From an uncultured Ruminiclostridium sp. (lineage in GTDB: Bacteria > Bacillota > Clostridia > Oscillospirales > Ruminococcaceae): a DNA stretch of 64,000 nucleotides. The notes beneath the pieces are model-generated. The model ran no database searches and was not told where the DNA came from. It saw nothing but the letters and a program-made list of their open reading frames with translations. The DNA is taken from assembly GCA_910579265.1 (NCBI GenBank), contig CAJTTE010000011.1, positions 1 to 64,000 on the forward strand, written 5' to 3'. Each line of letters starts with the position of its first letter. Positions within the stretch are counted from its first letter, which is position 1. Shown here piece by piece: positions 27,542 to 36,329 of this stretch. A program made the position numbers and the translations under genes.

Positions 27542-27892
27542 GCGGAAAGACATTAAGGTCATATGACGAATTTAAAGCGAAAAAAACGGTGCGGGATATA
27601 TACGGCAATGGGGACAAGCTTTCGGGTCATACCGGCATTCGTTAAAGAGGCGCTTATGGAATTGTTTTACGAGCGGGAACTCGAGCCCTCGGTAATTTGC
27701 GAAAGCGCGGGGACTCAGGCTGAGGACGCAGCCGAAATGAAAAGGTTTTATGACGGTCTTTTCGGCAGTGATAAAAAGTGAGCGGAAAGACATTAAGGTC
27801 ATATGACGAATTTAAAGTGAAAAAAACGGTGCGGGATATATACGGCAATGGGGACAAGCTTTCGGGTCATACCGGCATTCGTTAAAGAGGCG
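27407..27892 (+). repeat. Tandem duplication T3 of the endonuclease IV 3' end plus spacer
   Basis: A 240-bp unit starts at GAGGCG (27407) and holds 135 bases of gene end plus 105 bases of spacer. It recurs from 27647 to 27886 with only about three to four differences. GAGGCG occurs again at 27887, right after copy 2, so the unit is bounded by a six-base direct repeat. This is the footprint expected of slippage between short repeats. Confidence 0.93.
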
Positions 27893-28643
27893 TTACAAGA
27901 CAGGAGTATTGAAGATAATTCCTGCAAGTTATGCAATCCGGGACAAACCGAAATTCTTTCGGATGAACGCATAAAGATCTTATGCGGGCATATTGAATAT
28001 CCGGATCCCGCAGTATGCCCGGCACCGCGAAATCACATCGTTTTACCGCGTTTATCATACAAAGGTTTATTTAAGCCGCCTTTTCTTATAATAAACGGGT
28101 TTTGACATCATAAATCAGAACATATTTTGTTCCGTTTTTATTCTTAAAATAATATATTTTAGATATTATACATATACGGACGATCATACGCAAACGGAAA
28201 CACGGCGAAAGCAAGAATGATCAAAGAGCATGTTAATAAAGATCATATTAACAGACGGCAGTCGTTTTTAATGTCACCGTATATGCGGATTTTTACAATG
28301 TTGAAAAATCCGGACCGTAATCACTCGTTTATCCGGCGTTTTAACCTTTAACCCTTTTTCAGAAAGGGGCTTTATCTGTTTCACAGCCGCAATAGCATGA
28401 CGCGCCTTGGCCGGGCGTTCAAAAAAACACGCGATCTTTGCACCGAAGATAAAGCACGATAATATGCGGGTTTAAATCGTATTTCGGCAATATATATGAC
28501 GCTTGATACGTGAGGCAGGCAAAACGTGCGTCTCGTCAGATCAAATCTGCCGGAATATACCGGATCTGTTTTTTGATCATTAATCTCGGAGTTTTTTTGG
28601 CTTTTTCAGTTGCGAATAAAAACGAACATACGGGGGTATTTAT
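27893..28643. other. Non-coding gap before aroQ
   Basis: About 750 bases with no gene, RNA or member of the repeat families that I can support. A small dyad (CAGAACATATTTTGTTCCG) lies near 28117. Confidence 0.3.
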
Positions 28644-29096
28644 ATGAACATACTTGTTATCAACGGTCCTAATCTTAATCTTCTCGGCAGGAGGGAGCCG
28701 GGCGTTTACGGAAGCGACAGCCTTAACGAAATCCGTAACGAGATAATAAACGAGGCTAAAAGGCTGAACGTGGATGTTGAGTTTTTTCAGAGCAATCATG
28801 AGGGCGGTATAATAGACGCGCTTCACAGCGCTATGGACGAAAACGACGGCGTAGTTCTGAATGCCGGGGCGTATACTCATTACAGCTATGCCATACGCGA
28901 CGCCATCGCCGCAATTAAAATCCCCGTGGTGGAGGTGCATATGAGTAATGTCGACGCAAGAGACGAATTCAGACATAATTCCGTGATAGCTCCCGTTTGC
29001 TGCGGAAGCATTTCGGGATTCGGAAAAATGAGTTATCTTCTGGGACTCAGAGCCGTTAAGGAAATAGCGGAAAAGCGTGCGGATGATAAAATATAA
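28644..29096 (+). CDS. aroQ: 3-Dehydroquinate dehydratase, type II
   Basis: A 150-residue enzyme converting dehydroquinate to dehydroshikimate in aromatic amino-acid synthesis. MNILVINGPNLNLLGRREPGVYG contains the catalytic Tyr22. QSNHEGGIID, LNAGAYTHYSYAIRDAI and VVEVHMSN (catalytic His) are conserved, and it ends in the substrate-binding region. ATG 28644 follows GGGGGTAT. The order aroQ-Xaa-Pro peptidase-efp is common in Clostridia and is kept here, with repeats inserted between the genes. Confidence 0.95.
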   Translation: MNILVINGPNLNLLGRREPGVYGSDSLNEIRNEIINEAKRLNVDVEFFQSNHEGGIIDALHSAMDENDGVVLNAGAYTHYSYAIRDAIAAIKIPVVEVHMSNVDARDEFRHNSVIAPVCCGSISGFGKMSYLLGLRAVKEIAEKRADDKI

Positions 29097-29105
29097 AAGG
29101 GTTAA

Positions 29106-29269
29106 AAGCCTGTTCAGTATTTCGAAGTATGTAGACCGCGCAGCAGCTTTTGCGTATTTCCAGGCGGTTTCTCGCAGACACAGCTTGATGTGCATCAAGA
29201 AAAGCCAACGAAGAAATACGCAAAGGGTGCAAGCAAGACGCATGCCGGGAGATGCTGAACAGGCTCTAA
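29106..29269. repeat. Family E inverted-repeat element, copy E2
   Basis: Ends AGCCTGTTCAGTA and CTGAACAGGCTCTA are inverted repeats. The centre CTTGATGTGCATCAAG is a palindrome. It begins 10 bases after the aroQ stop and is directly followed by family F copy F1. Confidence 0.88.
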
Positions 29270-29362
29270 TACCGATCCCTTTTTAAACTGACGTAATACC
29301 CACAGTTTTAAAAGGGATTGCACCCCAAACACTAATCCAATAGTTTTAAAAGGGATTAGTAT
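29267..29362. repeat. Family F inverted-repeat element, copy F1
   Basis: It starts TAATACCGATCCCTTTTTAA and ends TTTTAAAAGGGATTAGTATA. An inner copy of AGTTTTAAAAGGGATT suggests an internal partial duplication. About 95 bp. Confidence 0.75.
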
Positions 29363-29501
29363 AAGGATCATGACTCGTGACGTTACAGTCATTATCCTCC
29401 CTAAATTAATTCAATTGCGGCAGGACCGATAAAAATCTGCTTCAAATATAAAAGCTCCTTAAAAGGGAACGGCATAAAAACATACAAAGGGGAATCATAA
29501 A

Positions 29502-30569
29502 ATGTATCTGGATAAACTTATTTCATGGCTCGGGGAAGAGGAAGCGGCGCTTATAACTTCGGAGGTATCAAAACGTTATCTCACTGATTTCGGATCTGAG
29601 GACGGCACTCTTGCGGTTACAAAGGACGGAGCGTATTTTATCATTGACGCCCGTTATTTTGAACATACTCAGCAGCAGGTTACCGATCCGCAGTGCAGCG
29701 TGATCTTGCAGAAGGAGCTTTACTCCCAGCTTTCGGAGATATTCGGCAATCACAATATTCAAAGAGTATATGTGGAGGACGAGTATATGACCGTTGCCGA
29801 GCTGTCGGAATATAAAAGAAAGTTTTCCGGCATAGATTTTGATACCTCCAACCGTCTTTCCGATTACATGAGAAATATGCGGATAATAAAAACGGATACC
29901 GAGACGGCATATATAACAAGAGCCCAGAGAATAGCGGAGGCGGCTTTTACAAAGCTGCTTTCAAATATGAGGGCCGGACAGACCGAAAAGCAGATCGCGG
30001 CCGCTTTGGAGTTCTTTATGCTTGAAATGGGCTCGGACGGAGTATCTTTCCCTACAATAGCGGCTTCCGGCGTTAATTCCGCCTGCCCTCATGCCGTTCC
30101 TACGGATAAACCTGTAAGAGACGGGGATTTCCTTACTCTTGATTTCGGCGCCACATATAAGGGATATCATTCGGATATGACCAGAACGGTTGTTTTCGGA
30201 AAGCCGACCGAAGAAATGAAAAATATTTATAATGCGGTTTGGGGAGCAAATACGGACGCAATAAAAACGGTCAGAGCCGATATATCCTGTAAGCTGGTGG
30301 ACAATGTGGCCAGGAGCACTCTTGACGCCTGGGGATATGAGGAGTATTTTACTCACGGCTTAGGACACGGCGTGGGTCTTGAAATACACGAAGCGCCTAA
30401 CGTAAGCAGCCGCAGCGGAACCACTCTTCGCGAAGGGATGGTCATTACAATCGAACCCGGAGTATATATTCCCAACAAATACGGCGTAAGGATCGAGGAT
30501 ATGTGCGTCGTTACCAAAGACGGATGTAAAATCATAACGGAAACACCCAAAACGCTTATTTATATTTAA
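29502..30569 (+). CDS. Xaa-Pro aminopeptidase/dipeptidase (M24 family)
   Basis: A 355-residue pita-bread metallopeptidase that removes residues next to proline. The N-terminal creatinase-like domain spans about 1-125. The catalytic domain shows the metal ligands: two Asp in LDFGATYKGYHSDMTRT, His in THGLGHGVGLEIHE, and Glu in IEPGVYIP and GVRIEDM. GGGGAATC precedes ATG 29502. The TAA stop (30567-30569) lies within the first bases of repeat B2, so the original C-terminus may have been trimmed or extended by the insertion. It normally precedes efp. Confidence 0.93.
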   Translation: MYLDKLISWLGEEEAALITSEVSKRYLTDFGSEDGTLAVTKDGAYFIIDARYFEHTQQQVTDPQCSVILQKELYSQLSEIFGNHNIQRVYVEDEYMTVAELSEYKRKFSGIDFDTSNRLSDYMRNMRIIKTDTETAYITRAQRIAEAAFTKLLSNMRAGQTEKQIAAALEFFMLEMGSDGVSFPTIAASGVNSACPHAVPTDKPVRDGDFLTLDFGATYKGYHSDMTRTVVFGKPTEEMKNIYNAVWGANTDAIKTVRADISCKLVDNVARSTLDAWGYEEYFTHGLGHGVGLEIHEAPNVSSRSGTTLREGMVITIEPGVYIPNKYGVRIEDMCVVTKDGCKIITETPKTLIYI

Positions 30570-30770
30570 GGCAACACCGCACAATGATCGCCTTACGGCT
30601 TTACCAGTGCCTTGCTTGCACATTTTACGTCATCTTGCACAAATTCTCCTTGAAATACATTGGTAATTCCTATTTTAAGAGCGGTTTTACTTGATGTGTC
30701 GAATTTATACAATCTGACGAAAAATCTGACGGCGCAATCCGCACCCAATCACTGTTCGCTGTTGCCTTAA
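30567..30770. repeat. Family B inverted-repeat element, copy B2
   Basis: About 204 bp with ends TAAGGCAACACCGCACAATG and GCTGTTGCCTTA. It is longer than other B copies because of an insertion near AGAGCGGTTTTACTTGATG. Its first TAA is the stop codon of the preceding peptidase gene. Confidence 0.85.
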
Positions 30771-31070
30771 AGGATTTTTCACGGTAAATCCGCAGCAGAT
30801 TATTTCGATACGGTATTTTTCCGGAAGCTTTTCAGGTATGCTACGGGGCATTTTCCGCGATGTGAATACAGATATCTCAGCAGTCTGAACAAAACGCTTT
30901 ATTTTTACTTTTTTCGAAAGCTTTACGTTCAACCGCTCGGCGCGGTGTAAGGCTGTTTGAAGGCAAAATGCATTCGTAACGGGGTTTGCCGCGCCATGTC
31001 CGGATCCGGGCATAAAACCGGAAGCCGGTATTTTGCCCATGGCTTTGTTATTTGCGCAGGGAAAAACGTT
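30771..31070. other. Non-coding spacer between B2 and D1
   Basis: No gene or motif that I can support. Confidence 0.3.
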
Positions 31071-31234
31071 AGGGCTTTCTCACATTGACCTGAATGCTCG
31101 GATTTCGGGGCGGATTTTTTGCAGAACAAGGTAAAAATTCGCAGACGTACCGTATGGACTTCAAGAATTTTCAACGAAGCTATGCTGAAAATCCGACGAA
31201 GGACGGGCGCCAATCGTTGATGTGAGTACGCCCT
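31071..31234. repeat. Family D inverted-repeat element, copy D1
   Basis: It begins AGGGCTTTCTCACATTGA and ends TTGATGTGAGTACGCCCT, the reverse orientation of the other copies. The core is more diverged than in the other D copies. Non-coding. Confidence 0.65.
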
Positions 31235-31479
31235 GATATTTACACGTCAGTTCCTGCGGAAAAAGTATCCGAATGATGCAGGATTTACCGATATTCCGGT
31301 TTGTGAATCATAAATATTGTGCGGCGTGAAATATAAAGCGGTTTAAATTACCGCGCCCTTCATTTCGGTTTTTATGATCCGTATCAGGATGGAAGCACAC
31401 TTAGCCTCAAAAAACCGACGCGGCACAAATAAGCCTGCGGCATCATGTGAACGAAAAAACGAAAGGCGGTCAAGCTGAA

Positions 31480-32136
31480 GTGAATACCACAGAATACGAA
31501 TCAAATCCTTATGATCCGATAATAGCTCTCACCTTTGACGACGGTCCCAACACCACTACGACAAATCAGATATTGGATATTCTGAAAAGGTATCGGATCC
31601 GGGCATCTTTTTTTATTGTGGGAGACAATATTAACGGCGAGAGCGCGCTGATCGTAAAAAAAGCCTATGACATGGGCTGTGAGATAAATAACCATTCCAA
31701 GACGCATTCCTTGATGACCGAAATGACGGCGGAGGAAATAAGAGCGGAAATACGCTTTGTTTCCGATATGACGGAAAAAATCACGGGAGAACCCACGAGA
31801 TTTTTCAGACCGCCTTACATTGCGGTAAACGATATTATGTTTCAAAATATTGACTTGCCCTTTATCGGCGGTTACGGGTGCAACGACTGGGACGATTCCG
31901 TCAGCGTGCAAACAAGGATAGAAGCAATAGAGAGGCAGGCTTGCGACGGTATGATCATTCTTCTTCATGATTCCGAAGGGAATTCAAAAACCGTAGAGGC
32001 ACTGGACACCATAATTCCCGATCTTAAGGACAGAGGCTTTCAATTTGTTACGGTTTCAGAGCTGTTCAAGGCTAAGGGGATAAATGTAAGCAAGAGCGGC
32101 GCCGTGTTGTATGAGAGGGTACAAAGAACGGAGTAA
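31480..32136 (+). CDS. Polysaccharide deacetylase (NodB homology, CE4)
   Basis: About 218 residues of a carbohydrate-esterase-4 deacetylase. Motif 1 LTFDDGPN (catalytic and metal Asp), motif 2 NNHSKTHS (metal His pair), motif 3 RFFRPPY, then LLHDSEGNS near the C-terminus. No signal peptide is visible at either candidate start, which is unusual for an enzyme expected to act on peptidoglycan or other wall glycans. GTG 31480 follows AAAGGCGG at good spacing; GTG 31447 lacks one. It sits between the peptidase and efp, in a stretch rich in repeats. Confidence 0.88.
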   Translation: MNTTEYESNPYDPIIALTFDDGPNTTTTNQILDILKRYRIRASFFIVGDNINGESALIVKKAYDMGCEINNHSKTHSLMTEMTAEEIRAEIRFVSDMTEKITGEPTRFFRPPYIAVNDIMFQNIDLPFIGGYGCNDWDDSVSVQTRIEAIERQACDGMIILLHDSEGNSKTVEALDTIIPDLKDRGFQFVTVSELFKAKGINVSKSGAVLYERVQRTE

Positions 32137-32181
32137 AAAACGTGTTTTTAAGGGAATGGACATATTTTTTTTCAAAACCCC

Positions 32182-32210
32182 TTGCAAAATAAGCGAAAAT
32201 AATATACAAT
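32182..32210 (+). promoter_or_regulatory. Probable sigma-A promoter of efp
   Basis: TTGCAA at 32182-32187, 17 bases, TACAAT at 32205-32210, about 50 bases before ATG 32263. Confidence 0.65.
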
Positions 32211-32262
32211 AGTATAGAAAATAAAACGATACAGTTTTGAATAATGAACCGGAGGTTAATTT

Positions 32263-32826
32263 ATGATTTCAGCAGGCGATTTCAGAAACGGCGTTACATT
32301 TGAAGAGGACGGAAACGTTGTTCAGGTAGTAGAATTTCAGCATGTCAAGCCGGGAAAGGGCTCGGCTTTTGTACGTACAAAGACCAAGAACGTTCTGACG
32401 GGAGCTGTTGTGGAGAAGTCCTACAACCCTACCGCTAAGTTTCCCACCGCTTTTATTGAAAGAAAGGATATGGAGTATACCTACAGCGACGGTGATCTTT
32501 ATTATTTTATGGACAGCGAAACCTATGAGCAGGTTCCCATAAATAAAAAGGATCTTGGGGATAATTTCCGTTTTGTGAAAGAAAATATGGTATGTAAGGT
32601 TCTCAGTTATAAGGGCAATGTGTTCGGTGTTGAGCCACCCAATTTTGTTGAGCTTGAGATCACCGAAACAGAGCCGGGCTTTAAGGGAGATACCGCCACC
32701 AATGCCACCAAGCCCGCAAAGGTAGAGACAGGCGCAGAAATAAGAGTGCCTTTGTTTATCGATATCGGCGAAGTGGTTCGTATCGATACGAGAACGGGAG
32801 AATATATGGAGCGCGCCAATAAGTAA
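32263..32826 (+). CDS. efp: Elongation factor P
   Basis: A 187-residue tRNA-shaped factor that rescues ribosomes stalled at polyproline. It starts MISAGDFRNGVTFEEDGNV. The loop HVKPGKGSAFVRTK carries the lysine (K in PGKG) that is modified in many bacteria. The C-terminal OB domains end VRIDTRTGEYMERANK, and IDIGEVVRIDTRTGEY is the family signature. CCGGAGG precedes the start. It follows an M24 peptidase gene as is usual, here with a deacetylase gene in between. Confidence 0.97.
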   Translation: MISAGDFRNGVTFEEDGNVVQVVEFQHVKPGKGSAFVRTKTKNVLTGAVVEKSYNPTAKFPTAFIERKDMEYTYSDGDLYYFMDSETYEQVPINKKDLGDNFRFVKENMVCKVLSYKGNVFGVEPPNFVELEITETEPGFKGDTATNATKPAKVETGAEIRVPLFIDIGEVVRIDTRTGEYMERANK

Positions 32827-32978
32827 AACGACACGGATTGTAACGGTCTGCATGTGACAGGCTTTTCGGATGATGTGATCCGGGATTTTGCCCCGCAAAC
32901 GCTTTGCCGGATATAGCTGCTCAGGGCTCGGTCTTACGGAATGCCTTCGGCTTAAACATTATGGAAAAGGAGAAAAGT

Positions 32979-33392
32979 ATGAACATTACGGAAAAGGTTT
33001 CTTATATCAAGGGATTGGCGGAAGGCCTTAAGCTTGAGGAATCCACAAAGGAGGGGAAAATACTTCTCGCTATTCTTGATGTGCTTAATGATATGGCATA
33101 TCAGATCGAGGATATCGACAGCGATCTTAATGATATTGCCGATGTTGTGGGTGATCTTGACGAAGCGGTTCTCGATATAGAGGATGAGGTTTACGGCGAT
33201 CATGACGATGATGATTGTGACTGCGGATGCTGCGATGATGAGGATCTGTATGAAATTACCTGCCCGAAATGCGATAACAGCATTACGGTGGATTTTGATG
33301 TTATAGCGGCGGGAGGAATTCTCTGCCCCAACTGCGGTGAACCTCTGGAGTTCGATTTAAGCGGGCTCGAAGAGGATATCGACGAGGATTGA
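32979..33392 (+). CDS. CD1247-like acidic protein with zinc ribbon
   Basis: About 137 residues, strongly acidic. An N-terminal helical region (MNITEKVSYIKGLAEGLKLE ... AYQIEDIDSDLNDIADVVGD) matches the CD1247 N-terminal domain family. An Asp-rich stretch with a Cys cluster (DDDDCDCGCCDDED) follows, then a zinc ribbon CPKC-X16-CPNC and an acidic end. ATG 32979 follows AAAAGGAGA; earlier in-frame starts lack such a site. It is regularly found next to efp in Clostridia. The function is unknown; metal binding is likely. Confidence 0.8.
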   Translation: MNITEKVSYIKGLAEGLKLEESTKEGKILLAILDVLNDMAYQIEDIDSDLNDIADVVGDLDEAVLDIEDEVYGDHDDDDCDCGCCDDEDLYEITCPKCDNSITVDFDVIAAGGILCPNCGEPLEFDLSGLEEDIDED

Positions 33393-33523
33393 GTTTATTT
33401 AAAATAAGTGTTTATAAGGAAGACGCTTTGTAAGGAAGCTGTCTTCCTTTAGCTTTTATAATCAGTCAGAATAATGAGAATTAAAGTGCGGATCCAATTA
33501 TTGGGGGTGCATTGACCGTAAAT

Positions 33524-33683
33524 ATTGCTCCCCCAAGCAACTCTTGAATTATTCTGCTTGCCCGGCTGCCTAAATACTTTGTCAGAAGCCCTTGAAATAT
33601 GCGAATATTCCTGCGGTCTTCTTCCTTGTCTTTCGACAGCCCTTCGGCGCACAAATTCTTCAGGAGTTACTTGGCGGAGCAAT
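33524..33683. repeat. Family C inverted-repeat element, copy C1
   Basis: A 160-bp element with ends ATTGCTCCCCCAAGCAACTC and GAGTTACTTGGCGGAGCAAT. The centre is GAAATATGCGAATATTCC. The open frames across it on both strands are by-products of the repeat and are repeated in C2. Confidence 0.9.
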
Positions 33684-33742
33684 AGTATAATCAAAAATTT
33701 TTACTATAAGATCGTCGTTTGAAGGTTTTTAAGGTTAATAAC

Positions 33743-33913
33743 GGAGCGTGTTCGCATAAGGCAGGGCACGCGTCTTTTAGGCGAATTTTCCGCTTGCTGT
33801 GTAAAAATTTTGGAAATATCATAATATTCCTGAACAGCTTTGTCTTTCAAGGGACAAAATTGTGTTCGAGGATCAGCATGTGGATTTTAGTTGATCTTAT
33901 ATGAACGCGCATC
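33743..33913. repeat. Family D inverted-repeat element, copy D2
   Basis: It begins GGAGCGTGTTCGCATAAG and ends CTTATATGAACGCGCATCA. The centre is GGAAATATCATAATATTCC. It lies 59 bases after C1 and abuts A3. Confidence 0.8.
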
Positions 33914-34093
33914 AGGGCGTATCTGAAAACAAAGCAATTATGTACAATTTCGTTAAACGCATGGCGGTTTTAAGGAAAAAAGCGGAGAAATACGAAGGTG
34001 TTTCATTTAGGATAACTACCGGCATTCTTTGATGCAGGAAGCGCACGCAGTCAATAGAAATTGTGCAAATTGCGACTTTTCAGATACGCCCTA
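33914..34093. repeat. Family A inverted-repeat element, copy A3
   Basis: A complete copy of 180 bp with ends AGGGCGTATCTGAAAA and TTTTCAGATACGCCCT, a perfect 16-base inverted repeat. It starts where D2 ends. Confidence 0.9.
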
Positions 34094-34285
34094 ATTGCCT
34101 TTAAAAATGTGGAATAAGTGTTTTTTTGTGTAATCCTGTTTTAACTTATGGGTGTTATGTTAGTTTAAAATAGAAGATATAAATAATGTTTAGTCCATAA
34201 AAGGCGAAGGGCAAGAATTTTTACTCCAAAGCACGATACGTTTATTATGGAATAAAAAATATACGATAAGCCCCGGCCGTCTTTT
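34094..34285. other. Spacer between A3 and B3
   Basis: AT-rich and non-coding, with nothing recognisable. Confidence 0.3.
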
Positions 34286-34465
34286 TAAGGCAACACCGCA
34301 CAATGATTGGGTGTGAACCGCACAGTCAGATTTTTCGATAGCTTGCATAAATTGGGCGCAGGAATACTGACGTATTTCAAGGAGAATTTGTGTGTAAGAT
34401 AACGGAAAATATGCAAGAAAGCCGCACGCAAAGCCGTCAGGCGGTCATTGTGCGGTATTGCCTTA
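34286..34465. repeat. Family B inverted-repeat element, copy B3
   Basis: A 180-bp copy in the opposite orientation to B1, with ends TAAGGCAACACCGCACAATG and CATTGTGCGGTATTGCCTTA. The centre is GGAATACTGACGTATTTC. Confidence 0.9.
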
Positions 34466-34474
34466 AATCGGGAA

Positions 34475-34546
34475 AACGGCGGCTCCGCTGCGGCTCTGAA
34501 TGTATTCGTGCATCAGAAGCCTGCGGCGGAGCCCGTTTTATTATTA
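34475..34546. terminator. Long bidirectional hairpin terminator
   Basis: CGGCGGCTCCGCTGCGGCTC near 34479 pairs with GCCTGCGGCGGAGCCCG near 34520, with AAAA on the left and TTTTATTATT on the right. It ends the minus-strand ABC exporter operon, whose last stop is at 34553. Confidence 0.7.
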
Positions 34547-34552
34547 AGGTTT

Positions 34553-36292
34553 TTAATTTTTAATCTGCTGCCGGCAGAATATTACAAAGGCTGCCGCAAT
34601 AAAAACAGCGGAGTATATGCACATTACCGTTATTCCCTGATCCAGGTTTATGCCGTATAGCAAAGGGTCATTATAGCGTTTGAGCTGGAAAATGACATTA
34701 GGGAAGCAGTCGTTAAGATTAAAATAGGGAATGGGAGTAAGCTTGAGCCAACGGGCGGCGGTTCTTGCCGTATTGTACAGAAGCCGGGATACCGATCCTG
34801 CGAAAACATTCGCCAGAAGAGATATTGCCAGAGCGAAAACGGATTTTTTGGATATCACCGACAAAAGGAAGGCCGCGCACATTATCATCAATGACGGAAG
34901 TATGCTTACCGCCTGATCATATATGTAATATATGATCGGAGGAACCTCTGACACCGAACCGTTATGCATGATAAGATACGGAACGTTCAGATCGCTTTGT
35001 CCATACAGTATAATATGAACAAACAGAGATAAGGCCGAAGTAACGGCGGTAATGCCGAGGACATAAATCATCATACACAGAAGCTTTGACAGAAGGATCT
35101 TCCATTTAGCCCGCGGACGTATTACCAGAAGTCTTATGGCACCGGAAGAATATTCGCCGGAGACTATTACCGAAGCTAAGAATATGCCGAAGAACATAAC
35201 TATAGCCATATTTATTTTCAGGGCTTCTCTGAAATGGCTTCGAACTGAATTCTTGGTATAAAAGTCAATAAACTTATTGTTTTCCAGGCTGTACGCTATT
35301 GTTTCCACGGATCGATAATAAAGATCCTGTTTTATCTTCACCGCTTCGACGTATTCATCGTAATTGTTGTATGTCACGCCGAAAAAGTAACAGTTATTTC
35401 CGTTAAGCGCAAAGACGCCTTCACTATCCGCCGCAAGCATCTCCGTATTCTCCAAATAATAGCTGATATCCGCCAGTGTGCTTATTACCGTACATTGCTG
35501 CTCATGGGAAAGAGTATCCGAGTATTCATTGAGTTTATTAAGCGCCGTTATGATACGTTTACAGGCTTCCGCTTTCAATTCCGCCGCCTGATAAGCTTTA
35601 AGGGTCGACTTGTCTTTTTCATAAACGGCTTTTGCGGTTTCATAATCCGCCGTGATCTGATCAAGATCAAATCTGTTTATATATGTGTTCCTGATATATT
35701 CCGAAAAGCTCGTGTCTATTTGTTCTTCAATATAGGTTCGAAGCTTTACGATTTCCTTCAAAAGCTGTTCTGCGTATCCTATAGTGAATTCCACTGTTTC
35801 ATCATCGGTAAATATCAGTTCTCCGGAATTATCATCAAACACCTGAATATCGTATTCAAATTTGCCCGTATCACTTATGCCGGAATATTTTTTATGCACG
35901 CCGTTTATGAAAAAGACATCCAAAACCTCGTTAATATCTCTTCCTTCTTCGGCGATAAGCCGCAGAGCCCTTTCAGTGCACAAGGTGTCGCGGTATTCAT
36001 GGTAATAACGGATATACTGCCAGTTATCCACGTCCATTCCTTTTTCGTTAAAGTATGCATCCGCCGCAGCGCTGGACAGGTAATTTTCCTTTTCTATGCT
36101 TCCTTCAGGGGCGCTTTCCGCAAGCTTTTCATAATCAAACCCGGCAAAGCTTCTGTTTATATCGTTCAAAAGATCTACAAGTATCGGATAGCCTGTTACT
36201 ATCACTAAAACAATTACGGTCATCACACGCCAGCTTGTCTGATGATAAATTTTTATAAGCTCGTTTTTTAAGAGTCTTAAAATTCCGTTCAT
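34553..36292 (-). CDS. ABC-2 type exporter permease, second of a tandem pair
   Basis: A 579-residue membrane protein. Membrane segment 1 is near 22-42 (VMTVIVLVIVTGYPILVDLL). A large extracytoplasmic region (about 45-350) with helical, charged sequence follows, then five C-terminal segments, including MAIVMFFGIFLASVIVSGEYSSGAIRLLVIRPRAKWKILLSK, the ABC-2 coupling region. It ends FCRQQIKN. It is the closest relative of the neighbouring permease at 36330-38078, sharing the start, the EYSSG/EYGSG-IRLLVIRPRAKWK segment and the RQQIKN end. ATG 36292 follows AAAGGAAC. It probably exports an antimicrobial or a lipid; the substrate is unknown. Confidence 0.82.
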   Translation of the reverse strand: MNGILRLLKNELIKIYHQTSWRVMTVIVLVIVTGYPILVDLLNDINRSFAGFDYEKLAESAPEGSIEKENYLSSAAADAYFNEKGMDVDNWQYIRYYHEYRDTLCTERALRLIAEEGRDINEVLDVFFINGVHKKYSGISDTGKFEYDIQVFDDNSGELIFTDDETVEFTIGYAEQLLKEIVKLRTYIEEQIDTSFSEYIRNTYINRFDLDQITADYETAKAVYEKDKSTLKAYQAAELKAEACKRIITALNKLNEYSDTLSHEQQCTVISTLADISYYLENTEMLAADSEGVFALNGNNCYFFGVTYNNYDEYVEAVKIKQDLYYRSVETIAYSLENNKFIDFYTKNSVRSHFREALKINMAIVMFFGIFLASVIVSGEYSSGAIRLLVIRPRAKWKILLSKLLCMMIYVLGITAVTSALSLFVHIILYGQSDLNVPYLIMHNGSVSEVPPIIYYIYDQAVSILPSLMIMCAAFLLSVISKKSVFALAISLLANVFAGSVSRLLYNTARTAARWLKLTPIPYFNLNDCFPNVIFQLKRYNDPLLYGINLDQGITVMCIYSAVFIAAAFVIFCRQQIKN

Positions 36293-36329
36293 TTGAATGT
36301 TCCTTTCATTATGATTTGTAATTTCAAAT

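Noticed and set aside
27563..27781. 72-codon frame repeating the endonuclease IV C-terminus
   Set aside because: It is the second copy of T3; it lacks a start signal and the catalytic domain.
33449..33722. Small frames on both strands of element C1
   Set aside because: The same frames recur in C2 because the DNA is a repeat; no ribosome binding sites.
8503..34465. CRISPR array
   Set aside because: Repeats are too long, few and dispersed, with no regular spacers and no cas genes.
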